A stretch of DNA of 64,000 nucleotides from the NCBI RefSeq assembly GCF_000835495.1, contig NW_015622542.1, forward strand, positions 1,510,485-1,574,484, read 5' to 3'. Of this stretch, positions 46,610 through 57,946 are shown piece after piece. The notes beneath the pieces were generated by a model. That model worked only from the letters and a program-made list of their open reading frames with translations. It did not search any database and was not told the DNA's origin. Both the position numbers and the translations under genes were made by a program. This DNA is from Cladophialophora immunda (taxonomy: Eukaryota > Ascomycota > Eurotiomycetes > Chaetothyriales > Herpotrichiellaceae). Position 1 is the stretch's first letter, and each line of letters begins with the position of its first letter.

Positions 46610-47038
46610 TTAACATATCAGAGCAGGCGGCCCGACCTCGAAAATGACAGTGATCCCACTGCCATCGTTCGAAGTCAGAGTAGCCTGTCCGCCAGTTGCT
46701 ACCGTCAACCCGGGAACCAAGAAGCATTGAGAAAAGATCGCCGCCGCTGCGGCCTGCACGTCGCTCAGGGCGATGCTGGCGCTTCGGAACAGGAAGTCGT
46801 TGTGGAGGCAAGCTCCCGCGGTTCCAATTCTCGGAAACGGTTGTTCTTGTGTGGGACCGAGCTTGATGGGATCGGAAAGGGGAGGATTGAAGTTGTTGCT
46901 CAGGATGTCGTTGGAGAGGACTTCGTAGTCGGATGTCAGGACCAAGTTGCCACCGGTGTCACATGTAACGGTCAAGCAGTTCGCGACGTTGACTAGCAAG
47001 AGCGGGATATTCAGGAGGTGGAACCTTTTGATATTCAT
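46610..47038 (-). CDS. Small secreted cysteine-containing protein
   Basis: ORF starting at 47038 encodes 142 aa. An upstream in-frame Met at 47182 would put 48 charged residues in front of the signal peptide, so the internal start was chosen. The signal sequence is MNIKRFHLLNIPLLLVNVANC, with cleavage probably just after. The mature part, about 120 aa, has four Cys (VTC, GAC, SQC and the final residue), which could form two disulfides. It has a beta-rich C-terminus (LTVATGGQATLTSNDGSGIT). No family recognised. Size, signal and Cys content fit an extracellular or effector-like protein; that role is inference. Confidence 0.6.
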   Translation of the reverse strand: MNIKRFHLLNIPLLLVNVANCLTVTCDTGGNLVLTSDYEVLSNDILSNNFNPPLSDPIKLGPTQEQPFPRIGTAGACLHNDFLFRSASIALSDVQAAAAAIFSQCFLVPGLTVATGGQATLTSNDGSGITVIFEVGPPALIC

Positions 47039-48026
47039 CTTTCCGAGGCTCGGTTGAACGGGACGGTCCGGGGGGATAGGGATTGGAAATGCTGCTTGCT
47101 TCGCGAAATAGATATCGAATGTCAATTTGTTCTCTCTCGCTTTCTCAAGCAGAGCGGATGGTATGGGCATATATATATGCATGGTGACTTATCACCGCAT
47201 CTTGAATTCGAAGTACTGCGTTCGTGGGCGTTGTCACAAATCTTTCCGAATTCGGCAGTGGGGTTTCTCGTAGGTATAACCAACTCCCCTTTTCGGTATT
47301 TCAAGGCTGAATGATGGGGCCAAAACATCAAGTCGGGAGTAACACATCTAGGCTGTGCCCTGTTCGAGCCTGTCCTCCAATCCCGCAGCTGAAAATCCCC
47401 TTTTGATTGGCCATTCACTACCAATCATCATAGTTTCTGTAAGAATGGGTCATGGGTGGTTCAGCTTGAATCTTCTCTGCCTTCATTTCGCACGGACGAC
47501 GGGCCAACGACGTTTCGAGAAGTGATTCCATTGCCGGATCCCGAAGGTGAAACTTGCTTACACATTTGGTGATTGCATCCGAGTATTCAGGTCCTCTGGA
47601 ATTCTACTCTCTCCCTCTCTTTCTGCCTTCCCCTCTACTCCCTTCTACTCCCTTACGACTCTAGCCCGCTCTTACGACGTTCCCTCGCCTACTAGGGAGG
47701 CTCTCGTTCGGGCTCTAATCCTGTGATGGGTTGAACCCAGAAGGAGGCTCGCTTCTAAGGAACCGGAAGCGCGGGTCTCAAGAATAACGGACACACGGAC
47801 ACATAGAGCGGCATAGTGAGACCTACCACCGCGGAATATGTTAGAGAGGTCGCGCTTCTGTCTTGGTGGATGCTCGGCCTCCTGGTCGCTCAAAAAAAAA
47901 GCATCTGCTGTCGTTCTCGGCCTCGTCACCTCCAGTGGAGACTGAAGTGCCAGGAGCGAGATATTTCTATCAAGACAAACCAGCTTGCGCAGGGCTTAAA
48001 AGCGACGCTCAAGCTGAGAGCGAGCA
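47039..48026. other. Intergenic, pyrimidine-rich
   Basis: It contains a CT-rich stretch at about 47605-47660. No gene recognised. Confidence 0.5.
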
Positions 48027-51000
48027 CTAGCCCATCTTCTCCGCCTTCCCAACATCAACACCAAACCTCCTCACACCGCCCACCGATTCCCACCACCCCA
48101 GACTAAAGAAATAGCCCTCCCACCGATTCCCATCACGCTCCCCCTTCTCCCCACCCTCACCCGCCATACCCAGCATCTCGCTCCCCGCCAACAGGCCCGC
48201 CACAACAGCAATACACGACGGACTACGCGGCAACAGCCTCCGCGACCCGATAAGCCAAAACGCCAGCGCTCCACAGACCGCCACAGCCGCCAGAATACCC
48301 TGCAAGATGCGCGTCGCCAGCACACTCTGCCTCAACCGCAGTGCACGGGGATCCACGACCGTCGCGCCCAGCGGCTCGGCGGGCGTCCACGCCGCCACAT
48401 CGCGCGCGTTGGCGGAGAGGTACCAGGCGCTGGTGCGGAAGGTCTGCGCGTAGATCACGCGCCAGAGGTGTTCGACGGCAGCCAGCAGGCGCGGGTGGTT
48501 CGCGGTGCCGATTAGCTGGGCGAGGGGGACGCCGTGGGTGCCGTGGACGAGGCTCGAGACGAAGTTATCGAGATTCTGGCCGGTCGGGGTGTCGTAGAAG
48601 GTCAGCAGCGTGTTGGCGTCGGTTGGGGAGCCGACGGAGCCGTCGGAGAGGAGAGCGGCGTTGGCGCCGGTGAAGACGGTGGGGAGGTTGTTTATTTCCA
48701 TGGTGGCGTTGCCTGAGATGGGGGAGGCGGTGGTTTCGTCGGCCGAGGCTTGGGTTATGTCGTAGTTGGGTAGGGTGAACGTTGCGTGTGCCGTGACGCG
48801 TTGGACGGTTGTTGCACACACGAACCAGGTGTAATCTTCGACTTCGGTGGAGGTGGTGGAGCCGACCATCCCGCCATAAAGCGGACAGTAGGTCTGGCTC
48901 TGTCCGTACAGTGTTGTGTAGAGGGGTGCGAAGTACCCAAACCCTTGGGCGTCCGTGGTACCATTTGGCAAAAAGACCACTTCCTTGGGGAATGTGCAAC
49001 CGCCGAGTTCTTGGGAGGTGTTTGTGCTGAAGATTGCAACGCGGCACCCGTCCGTGCCAGACTGGGAGTTGAGGCAAGCCCGATTTCCGGCCATGCCAGC
49101 CCCGTAGGTGAAATTGTACGCAGCGGGGCATATTTGGATGTCGGTGGTAGAATTGTATGTGCAAGTGGTGAAGGAAGAATTCCAGGTTGCGTAGGTGATT
49201 TCGACGTTCTGACGCTCAATTATCGTGCAGTTAAGCGCGCCTCGAACAGCCGGTAAGGAAACCTCGAAAGAAGTACCTTGAGAGGAAACAATTTGATTAT
49301 CATGGTCCCTGCTCGTGACCTCAATGACAGGTAGAGCAAGTTCTTCGTAAGACCACTTTGGGTAAGACAGATTGGCTGTGACTATTAGATCCGTCGTTAG
49401 CATGCCCAAAGACTCCATTGTAACATCAGCGGGATTGGATTCGTTCATGTGATCGAATACGTTCTGGACCAGAGTAGAATTTGGGTAAAAGTGCGCCGCG
49501 TTGAAATTCCAGCCAGTCAACACTCGCACTCCTACATTTTGCACGTAAGTCTCAGGGTTGTATAGACCAGAGACGGCAATCGTAAGCAAGGGTGCGAGCA
49601 ATATGGCGACAGTGATAACAACGACAGCTTTTTGGCCTCGCCGAGCAGAGACGAATAGCTCGTGTATGGGTGTTCTCGAGATTGCATGGTCCGTGACACT
49701 GATGGGTGCTGGAGCTGAGCCACGGTGCAGCATGAAGTAGGGACTGAGTAGCCTGATGCTGAAGCTGGCAGATGCGTATAGCATTTGAACGCACACCATC
49801 AGCAGAGCGGGTATATAAGTCCAGCCGTAGTGGACCCATGAATTGTTATCGATCCCGAGCAAGCCGTCGTTCGATTCACTGACTCTAAGGAGGATCTCCA
49901 AGATCGCAGCATAAATCAGAGGTATCAAAACAACCAATGGTTGTGACCATCTGCGGAGAATCAATGGCTGCCACCACGTCATCGACGTGTTTCTGGGTTC
50001 CGGTTCTGCCATTTTGACTTGATCACCACGAGCAGAACCCTTAGAGACACAAATGCCACCGGTTCTTGGGGTGCCATGCTGCATATCAGTATAGTACGTA
50101 TGATCTAGGAGCAGAGCATTCGTCACGGTGCTGGGCTGCGTCGCGGTGTTGCTAACAAGCTCCATAAGGTCCGGGCTCTTACTCAAAATGGCAGCCATAC
50201 CAGCAATAGGCCCGGGATCTTGACGCAAAATTGATTTTGGGACCCTCAATGAGAGGTATGTCGCAAGCAGGGAGATTAGACCCAGACCCGCTTCCATCAA
50301 AGCAAAGGAAAAAGTCCGCACGAATAAACGTGGCTCATTCGATGTCACTTTGCCGATGACATCTCCAGTGGACGCCACGAGGAGCTTCTGAGCCGCCACC
50401 TGAGCTGCAATAGATCCATACACGACGTTTGTCTCGCGTACCAAGTTATTGGATTGAAGCCAAAACTCGTCGGCGGCTATTACGTCACCATAGAATGGAT
50501 TTTCTCGCTCCAGGATCGCAAACAGAGTGTCCTCGGTCCCATACTCTCCAAAATCGCTGGTGTAATCCGTGCCATTCACATACGTGATTGGTTCAATCAA
50601 ATTTGTGTTTTGGTTGATAGACTGAAACACAGCGCGAGCTATGTCCATACCCTTTCCAGGGAGACTCGTGCCTCGACCTAGGGGTGTAATGCTTCCAAGG
50701 ATCTCAGGTGAAGTCGAGTTTGATATTTTGCTTACTCTTGCTGGCAGTATTTCGTACTTGGGTGTACAGAAGACATTGGTGGAGTTGATGACTTTGAACA
50801 TCTGATTCCAAGGCAATAGAAGGTTTGATTGACCATCGGCATCCGTTCCATTCCAGATCACATCGGCGCGGCATGTACCTACTGATACAAGGACTCGACT
50901 CTGACTTTCCTGTATGCAATCGATCAGATGACCAAACCCCCAGATGAAGTCACTCGTCACATTATATGGTGTGTTGAGATCGAATGACACCGGGAGGATA

Positions 51001-52119
51001 AGAGTCTCGTTGGTGGCCGTGCAGGAAGAACTTGTAAAGTTGAAGGTGAAGAATGCCGAGGAATGAAACAGGTGGGCTTCAAGAGCAAGCTCGCTGACGT
51101 TAACGACAGTCAGACTTGCAGGTTCGCATTCCAAATATGCCGAGAAACTGTCGACAGTAGCCTCCAAAGTTACGTCAGAACCTACCATAATAATTAGTAT
51201 GTGTAGTCCAGAAGAGTCTTCTAGGAACGGTGCATGTTCTCACCTCCAGTTTTGAAGATATCCTGAACAGCGTATTGCGCCGTCGTCCCGGAAGGATATG
51301 CAAGTCCGAGGTCCAATGCAGCGTACACAATTGCAGCTGGACGTGCATCTGTGGTAGACCAATCGAAGTTGGCGATGTCAAATTTGTTCGTTGTTGACAG
51401 TGTAGCCCCTTGGGTGACTATCTCGGCGTATTGTAGGGAGAACAGACCTGTAGAGACTACAGTGATGCCTGTGAGGAGAAGAGAGCTGAGAAGTACAAGA
51501 CACACAGGATAGTGCAAGTTTTTCGCTGCTTTGTAGAGAGCTACCAAGCTTATTGGAGAGATGTAGTCGAGGCTCACACTCTTTGTAGCCGGTTGAGGTC
51601 GAGCAGCCATTGCCTCCCATGGCGCGAGTTGCAGTGTTCGGTAGACAACTTGACCCCAGAAGGCGGCAATAGGGGTGAATGCTGCGGCGAAGTCAACATG
51701 GTATACCAAAGGACATGAGATTGAAGCTGACCTGCTGTTGGCCCGTATGTCCAAAGGTAATAGTTGTTCTGATTGGCGGAGCTCAGGCCTTGATGCACTT
51801 GAGAGTAGCCATAAAGCGCGGCCAAGACAATCATCAAGCCGACAAAGAGGGCAGCAAAGCCTCCAAGGACTACGCGCCTGCGGAAGAACGGCGTCCAAAA
51901 TTGTATTGCAGAGGCATGATGAGGTGGGATTTCGACGTGGCGACCACGCGCATCCAGGCCAGGCTTTTGCGTTGCACTAGGTTCTGCAGGATGTATCTTC
52001 GTGCCCGTATGTTCTAGATACGCAGGATTTAGTGGCCGCAGGTCAAAGTCATCAAATCGAATAGCTGGATGCGTGGGCACAGGCTTCCGCCGCGGCAGTG
52101 GTTTCCCACGGCTATCCAT
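48027..52119 (-). CDS. Large DUF3433 membrane glycoprotein
   Basis: Three exons, 52119-51732, 51681-51244 and 51181-48027, with introns of 50 and 62 nt, give 1326 aa. The start at Met 52119 (MDSRGKPLPRRKPVPTHPAI) begins a cytosolic leader; TM1 is RRRVVLGGFAALFVGLMIVLAAL. Two DUF3433-type units follow, each with membrane spans (YPVCLVLLSSLLLTGITVVS; FVRTFSFALMEAGLGLISLL; LVVLIPLIYAAILEILLRV; AVVVITVAILLAPLLTIAVS; a C-terminal span near RILQGILAAVAVCGALAFWL). These alternate with large extracellular loops rich in Asn-X-Ser/Thr sites and Cys. The family is restricted to fungi, surface-located by prediction, and has no established function. It is large for one ORF but continuous. The last about 60 residues have unusually high GC. 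Confidence 0.88.
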
Positions 52120-52636
52120 TCCCACAGACGATACCAGCAAGATGTCATGGAAGCAAATCCAGTGTACATGCCAGACAGCCGTCAACGCTGTCAATCAGTA
52201 GCGAAATATACATGTCGCTGGGAAGAATCTCTCCGAACATACCAACAGTAGACGAAAGCGAGGACAGGGCTGAAAGGCGCGAAGCAGAAGAATCAAACCT
52301 CAAGGTCAAGCTTTGTATGCCCAGCACTGGGGCTAGACGTTAGCCCAACTTTCAGCCCTCCAATTGAGTTCTTCAACGTTGACGGGGCCGTTTGGGGGCC
52401 ACTGTCCCGCTCGTGCGATACATTATTCGCTAAGTTCCAGGCTGTGATCGGCAGCCGCAGAGCGCAGCCTAGCCATTGGATTCGCTTGATCAAAGCAGAC
52501 GGTCTACACAGTAGAAGATGAGACGTTTGCGCCCTGCTTCGCCGTCCAACGTGTCGAGTCTGTCTGGGTGGAGCTTGGCAAGGCAGATTCATTCCACTGA
52601 GCTTGGCAAGTAGCAACGACGCCCATAGATACCTCA
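52120..52636. other. Intergenic between DUF3433 and NYN genes
   Basis: Upstream of one gene and downstream of the other. Small overlapping ORFs only. Confidence 0.5.
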
Positions 52637-53458
52637 CTATCTGACCTGATCCGGCCCGATGTCGAGCAGTTGCCCGTCCTGGCTCCGGGCACCTCTTTTG
52701 AGGCGGACGAGGACAAGCGGAGGCTTGTCGCCCATGTTCTTCCACTTCCATTCCACGATTCCAGACGCTTCCGCAAAGTCTCGAAGACGCTCATATCCGT
52801 AGTTGCGTGGACGCAAATCAGGTGAGATTTTGCTCAGATAGCTGCCGACGTCGGCTAGGTTGGCCCAATTGTCGCTGTAGATCGGTGCATTGGTCACCGC
52901 CAATGTCAACCCCTGGAGTGCCGCCGGATCTAGAGGTCTCGGAGTCAGCTGTGTGCGAGCCAGAACCGGCGCCATGGCTGTCCGCGTTGATTGAGGTGCA
53001 GCAAGCGACTCCTCGGGCTCTACGTGAAGGACGTCAAAGTATATGAATTCGTGGCAGGCAGCAATAAAGGCGGTATTGGTCTTGCGCTCTCCAAAGCCAT
53101 AGACGGTCACGCCCTGCTCGCGGATGCGGGTTGCAAGGCGCGTGAAGTCGCTGTCGCTGGAAACGATACAGAAGGCAGAGAAGCGACCCGTATATAGTAG
53201 GTCCATGGCGTCGATTATCATGGCGCCGTCAGTGGAGTTCTTTCCGGTCGTATACGCAAATTGTTGCATTGGCGTGATCGAGTGGTTTAGCAGGCATCCT
53301 TTCCAGCCCTTCAAGGACGGATTCGTCCAGTCGCCGTAAATTCGTCTCACGCTGGCAGCGCCATAGTTGGCGATCTCAGCCATGAGGCCAGCGATGATTT
53401 TGGGCGAGACATTGTCCCCGTCGATCAGGAGGGCTATATTGGAGTTGTTAGTTGTCAT
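52637..53458 (-). CDS. NYN (PIN-like) ribonuclease domain + LOTUS/OST-HTH protein
   Basis: Intronless ORF of 273 aa, starting at Met 53458 (MTTNNSNIALLIDGDN), where bacterial homologues begin; an upstream in-frame Met at 53569 adds 37 unconserved residues. The NYN domain (about 6-150) has the expected acidic residues: IDGDN, NSTDGAMIIDAMDLLYTGR and VSSDSDFTRLATRIREQG. A LOTUS/OST-HTH winged helix (about 195-262) follows: NWANLADVGSYLSKISPDL, NYGYERLRDFAEASGIVEW. NYN domains are PIN-like nucleases; LOTUS binds RNA or G-quadruplexes. This exact two-domain layout and wording is characteristic of bacterial LabA/DUF88-type proteins, suggesting a bacterial origin. Substrate unknown. No other transferred gene is obvious beside it. 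Confidence 0.9.
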   Translation of the reverse strand: MTTNNSNIALLIDGDNVSPKIIAGLMAEIANYGAASVRRIYGDWTNPSLKGWKGCLLNHSITPMQQFAYTTGKNSTDGAMIIDAMDLLYTGRFSAFCIVSSDSDFTRLATRIREQGVTVYGFGERKTNTAFIAACHEFIYFDVLHVEPEESLAAPQSTRTAMAPVLARTQLTPRPLDPAALQGLTLAVTNAPIYSDNWANLADVGSYLSKISPDLRPRNYGYERLRDFAEASGIVEWKWKNMGDKPPLVLVRLKRGARSQDGQLLDIGPDQVR

Positions 53459-54163
53459 TCCGACCTCTTGCAAAGTTTTCTTTAGCGCAGTGGTCTGATC
53501 TAATGTCTGCACACAGTTTACTCTATACATTGAAATAAAGCCTAAACTGCCTGGGGCTGGGCTAAACAAACTCTCGGCACAGAGTGCGGATGGTGGGGTA
53601 CAACTTGGCGTCTTCTCTCAACCTCTTCCAGCCTTCGCTGGCGATGGTGCATTGACAGCACACTTACTTGCATGATTGTCGCGGATTATGAATCAATAAG
53701 ATCATCTTTTTCACAACACCCTTTTCCCTCACAACCCGGGTGCGCAGACGTGGGAAGATGCGATTGGACGGTGACAATCGGGCTTGAAAGACACCAGCTT
53801 TGCTACAGGCATGTGAAGGTGTACTATAGGGACTAGAGCCGGGTAGATATCCGCTTGAATATTCGACTCTGGTGCCACCCAGAGACGGTCACAAGCAGAT
53901 GTGGCGCGGGAAGCCAAGGCTACAAATCCATTATCGAACAAGGGTTACATACCATGGCAGAACCGAGACAATGGGTACTGTAGCTTTCGTGGTTCTGGCT
54001 CGCATCTTATCATTCTCAAAGGGAAAAACAAAACCTTTTTCAAAGAATGAGGGTTCGTTGAAATGATACTGGCACTGCACTGCACAGTACCCCTCAAAGC
54101 ACAGCCCACATCGGCCCAGCATCCTTACGTTCATTCGAATCAAACTATTTGAACACAGCCCGC
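53459..54163. other. Intergenic, no gene recognised
   Basis: Promoter of the NYN gene and the 3' end of the transporter. No supported ORF. Confidence 0.5.
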
Positions 54164-55727
54164 TTAGTGCCCCAGCACAGTCCCCGAATTGTCCTGACAC
54201 GAAAATGCACCACCTGGATGCATGTTAGCGCGACTATATCACCGAGTAACATGGGGTGGAAAGCCCAAAAAAAGGGGGGGAGAGGACTCACCAATGGTAC
54301 CGCTTTTATACGCATCGATGATGCTTTGGATGGTGCCGTAGGTGCCGCCGACGCACAGGAAGGCGCCAAACAGCATCAGCAGGATGTGGGCGGCGTACCA
54401 GGCCTGTTGCAGGATGCTGCCCCGGCGGTAGTGCGGGTGGTCGTACATCCAGATCCACGCGGGCACCATCAGCGCGAGGGGTGCGAAGCAGAAGCTCCCC
54501 GTGATGGCGACGAGGTAGTTGAACACGGGTATGGCCTGGGCCAGGATGAAGGCGATGGCGGCGAGCCCGAACGTGCAGCCCAGCCAGGTGGACCAGTGCA
54601 CGAGCGAGTTGGACTGGAGGTGCTTGGAGCGGCGCAGGAGGCGCACGAACAGGTATTTGGCGGCCACGTGGTTGTAGAAGGCGCCCGACACGATCAGCCC
54701 GACCAGGCCGATGCCGTAGGTGACCTTCTTGATGGTCGGCCCCGCGGAGCCCAGCGCCGGCGCCGTGATCCAGACACCGCACCAGGCATAGATGACCGAG
54801 GCGAAAGTAATGTAAGAGGCGGTCACGAAGGACATGCACACGTAGAGGGCCTTGTTGAAGTCTTGGGGGCGGCGCATCTCTGCGATGACGGGGATGAAGG
54901 CGGAGGTGCCGGCTGAGGAGACGAAGATAGTGGTGGTGGCGACTATGCCGCCGTGAAACGAAGTGCTGCCGATCGCGCGGTATCCTAGGTCTGCAATTGA
55001 CGAGATCTTAGCATTCTTTCAATCGCGCGGGTGTCGTTGGTTAATAAGTAGGGTAGAGGCTGTGATGGAGCTTACCGTACGGCCCCGAACTGGGGGCTGC
55101 AGCTGGGCGGTCAACTTGGGTGACGGCAACGACGAGGATAAAGACGGCGACATAGATCGAGATGAAGCCAGCCCATCCGACCCAGCCGAGGTTTTGGAAG
55201 GTGCGAACCGAGGCCGACAACGCGACGATGATCATAGAAACGAAGGAGAACCAGACGGTGCAGGCACCGTGGTCGGAGAGTGCGTTGAATGCGACGCTGG
55301 TGCCGTTGATGCCCGCGCCGGCACACAGGACCCAGGCAATGATGTAGAGCCCGCCGATGAGCTCTTTCGCCAGAGGGCCGGCCATGACTCCCACCATGTC
55401 CGCAACGGAATGGCAACTAGGGTGCTTGTTTCGGAAATCGCCCTGGATCTTGCCGACATAGCAGTTCAGCATACCGAACCCAAGCAGAACCAGAGCACCA
55501 CCGACGGCCCCGATCTCGTACATAGCGGCCGGAATGCTCAGGACGCCGGTAGCGAAGAGGATCTTTAGAAAAACGATGGCAGCGCGTGGCCAAGTGACGG
55601 TTCGAAAGTCGACGCCATCCTCGGTGATCTGGAAGACTTCATGCTCCGCAACGGACTCCTTGATGATTTCTTCGCTGTCGCGGCTGGGAATGGTCTGGAT
55701 CTTTTCGGGGTCCTGTTTGGTGTCCAT
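54164..55727 (-). CDS. Amino acid transporter (Aa_trans/AVT, mtr-like)
   Basis: Three exons, 55727-55076, 54990-54292 and 54213-54164 (introns 85 and 78 nt, all phase 1), give 466 aa. The start at 55727 (MDTKQDPEK) is preferred over an in-frame Met 11 codons upstream. Eleven or so TM helices are seen: TWPRAAIVFLKILFATGVLS, the GALVLLGFGMLNCYVGKIQG pair, an ELIGGLYIIAWVLCAGAGIN span, and RRPQDFNKALYVCMSFVTA with later spans. The last 50-nt exon encodes GAFSCQDNSGTVLGH, the typical Cys-containing family tail. It resembles the Neurospora neutral/aromatic amino acid permease mtr: proton-coupled uptake at the plasma membrane. It heads the putative nitrogen-scavenging cluster and lies in the same orientation as the amidase. 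Confidence 0.9.
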
Positions 55728-56161
55728 CGTTGCACAGCGAGATTGCGGCGAGGACGTCAAGGCGGATAGTGTAAGACGACAACCGGGCCCCGGCGATATG
55801 GTTCTTAGGCGCGGTATTTATACAGGTAAGGCAGAGAAAAGGTATGATAAGACCATGAGTTCTGGATATGCGCGACGGTCGAGGCATTGAGAGACGCTTG
55901 ACCACCCCCGCCAAAACAGTGATAATGCACGGAGAGTCGCCTCGACAAAGTGGAGATGGACCTTCCCAATGTGGGAATTCCCGAGAGGCTTGCTGATACG
56001 GTCGCTGTTTAGTGCCAGGCCTATGTACATCGTTTCAGGCTCAAGCGGGCTGGCTGCCTGGCTGGAAGGAGGGGCGTTCGTGCTGACGAGCCCATCGTTC
56101 GTGCAGTTCATCTGCCGAAGATACTCGAGCGCACGGAACTTTTGAAAGCGAGGGGAGTGGT
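55728..56161. promoter_or_regulatory. Transporter upstream region with GATA motifs
   Basis: HGATAR sites occur at 55845-55850 and 55920-55925 (both TGATAA). These match the binding consensus of AreA/Nit-2 nitrogen regulators. Confidence 0.45.
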
Positions 56162-57946
56162 CTAGAACTCTTTCCAGGCGTTTGGACCTCCAGCAGCAGT
56201 CTCCCACGCGTATGCTACTCGGAGCACGGTCAACTCGTCCCACCATTTGCCGACAATCTGCATGCTGACGGGCAGTTTGGTTGGAGTTCCCGCCAGGGGT
56301 CCCTCGGTAGGCTCAAGCATCCCGACAGGCATGGCCAGGGCTGGGTGGCCGGTCTGATTGAAAGGAGCTGTGTTTCCGGTCAGACCGACTTGTTTCTGCA
56401 GCTGCAACAAGGGATTGCCTATTGCCCCTGATTCGCCGAGCTCAGGGTGTGATTTGGCAACGAATGGCAATGTTGGTAAGATCAAGACGTCGAATGTCTT
56501 CTGCCGCTGCTTCATTTCTTCGAGTTTGGAGTCGGTGACAAAGGTCGATATTGACGACCAGTCACCGAGCGCTGCATCGTAGCCATGACGCGCCTTGATG
56601 GAGAGATTTGTTGCTTTACCAAACAAGCCCGGGAATTTCTGCATGTCCTGGGCATAGACGCCGTTCAGGTAGATGTTTTTCGTCGATGGGATGGCATTGT
56701 CCCATTTGTCCTGAGTCATCGGCCATAGCTTCTGATTGAGATCGTTGAGTTGATAGCCTCTGCGGCCTCCCAGCGCCAGTGTCTTGTTCACATAGCCTCC
56801 CAACTTCGAGATGCCGGTCCATACCGCACTCGCCGTCGCATGTGTAGGGACGGACACTTCTTCCACTTCTGCACCTAAGCTTCGAAACCTGTCCGCCGCA
56901 GCGAGGAACAACTCCTTAACCCGGGGATCGAGCGCAGGGGTGCGGAGACCCTCGACCAGAATCCCGATCTTCATACCTGTTAGGTCTTGAGGCTTTTGCT
57001 GCCCGATCAGAATTTCATGATAGGCAGGAATCTTGTCCGGTGCCGGAGCACCGTATGACCGATCATCCACAAAGTCTGTCCCTGCTATAGCCTTGAGCAG
57101 CCGGGCATTGCTGAGGACGTCGCGTGTCATCGGTCCCATGTGGTCATTCGTAGGCTCGTTACTGCCAGCGCCAGTCCAGGGGATGAGACCAAAGGTTGGC
57201 TTCAATCCAACGATACCGCACCACGCCGCAGGGACCCTAATGCTCCCGCCTTGATCTGCCCCTATGGCGTAATCCACGCCTCCATTCTCAGGGCCAAGAG
57301 AGACCAAGACTGCGGAGCCGGACGAGGAACCTCCAGAAGCATACCCCTTTGCGTATGGATTATGCACGAGTCCCGTCGATGCTGTATGTGATGTCGCCGA
57401 ATGACACAGGTTTTCACAAACCGACTTGCCCAAGATGGTCGCGCCTTGTTTCAACATACGAGTGACAATGGCCGCATCAGTGCTCGGAGTATAGTCGGAA
57501 AAGAAGTTCGTGCCCAGCAGCATTGGAACGCCCTCGACCGCAATGCAGTCCTTCAGTGCCACCGTCTTGCCATGAAGGAGTGCCTTTGGATTGGGAGTCT
57601 TATCGGAGATCTCACACCTCCAAGCCCACGCTCCGTAGGGGTTGTCAGCAGGCTCAGGAAAACGAACATTCCTCCTTTCGAACCTCTCATGGTCAACCTG
57701 TGGGATGTAGTCTAGAATTATTATTATTATCAAGTCAGCTAGCTGTCGCCATTTTCGTGGACAGACATCAATGTTACCTTCGACTGCCATCAACTTGGCC
57801 ATAGAATCGTGGTATACAGCCAAGAGATTGACATACTCTGCCTTTTCCTCATTTTTGATAGAGACTCCGAGAATTTCACATGCCCGGTCAAGGTCGTCCG
57901 TAGTCACCGGATTATCCTTGGACACATCGAGTGAAAAAACAGACAT
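56162..57946 (-). CDS. Amidase-signature family amidase
   Basis: Two exons, 57946-57778 and 57711-56162, give 572 aa. The intron is 66 nt (gtaaca...attctag), contains an ATT run, has no stop and is a multiple of three, so retention would simply add 22 residues. Splicing is favoured because MAVE-DYIPQVDHERF is the family-like junction. The Ser-cisSer-Lys triad is present: Lys in VALKDCIAVEGVP, cis-Ser in GGSSSGSAVL and nucleophile Ser in GADQGGSIRVPAAWCG. It hydrolyses a carboxamide to acid and ammonia. The GADQGGSIRVPAAWCG wording is that of acetamidase/enantioselective amidases, not GatA. It is divergent from the PuuE-like gene, with a shared promoter containing GATA sites. Likely role: ammonia release from an amide or half-amide. 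Confidence 0.92.
   Translation of the reverse strand: MSVFSLDVSKDNPVTTDDLDRACEILGVSIKNEEKAEYVNLLAVYHDSMAKLMAVEGNIDVCPRKWRQLADLIIIIILDYIPQVDHERFERRNVRFPEPADNPYGAWAWRCEISDKTPNPKALLHGKTVALKDCIAVEGVPMLLGTNFFSDYTPSTDAAIVTRMLKQGATILGKSVCENLCHSATSHTASTGLVHNPYAKGYASGGSSSGSAVLVSLGPENGGVDYAIGADQGGSIRVPAAWCGIVGLKPTFGLIPWTGAGSNEPTNDHMGPMTRDVLSNARLLKAIAGTDFVDDRSYGAPAPDKIPAYHEILIGQQKPQDLTGMKIGILVEGLRTPALDPRVKELFLAAADRFRSLGAEVEEVSVPTHATASAVWTGISKLGGYVNKTLALGGRRGYQLNDLNQKLWPMTQDKWDNAIPSTKNIYLNGVYAQDMQKFPGLFGKATNLSIKARHGYDAALGDWSSISTFVTDSKLEEMKQRQKTFDVLILPTLPFVAKSHPELGESGAIGNPLLQLQKQVGLTGNTAPFNQTGHPALAMPVGMLEPTEGPLAGTPTKLPVSMQIVGKWWDELTVLRVAYAWETAAGGPNAWKEF

Noticed and set aside
47600..47830. Pyrimidine-rich stretch and GTTCGGGCTC-like sequence considered as a tRNA B-box
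   Set aside because: No matching A-box, acceptor stem or anticodon arm.
54306..54916. Long plus- and minus-strand ORFs in other frames (up to 255 codons) over the transporter exon
   Set aside because: Shadows of the GC-rich transporter coding sequence; compositionally repetitive (Gly/Asp/Ala or Arg/His/Pro).
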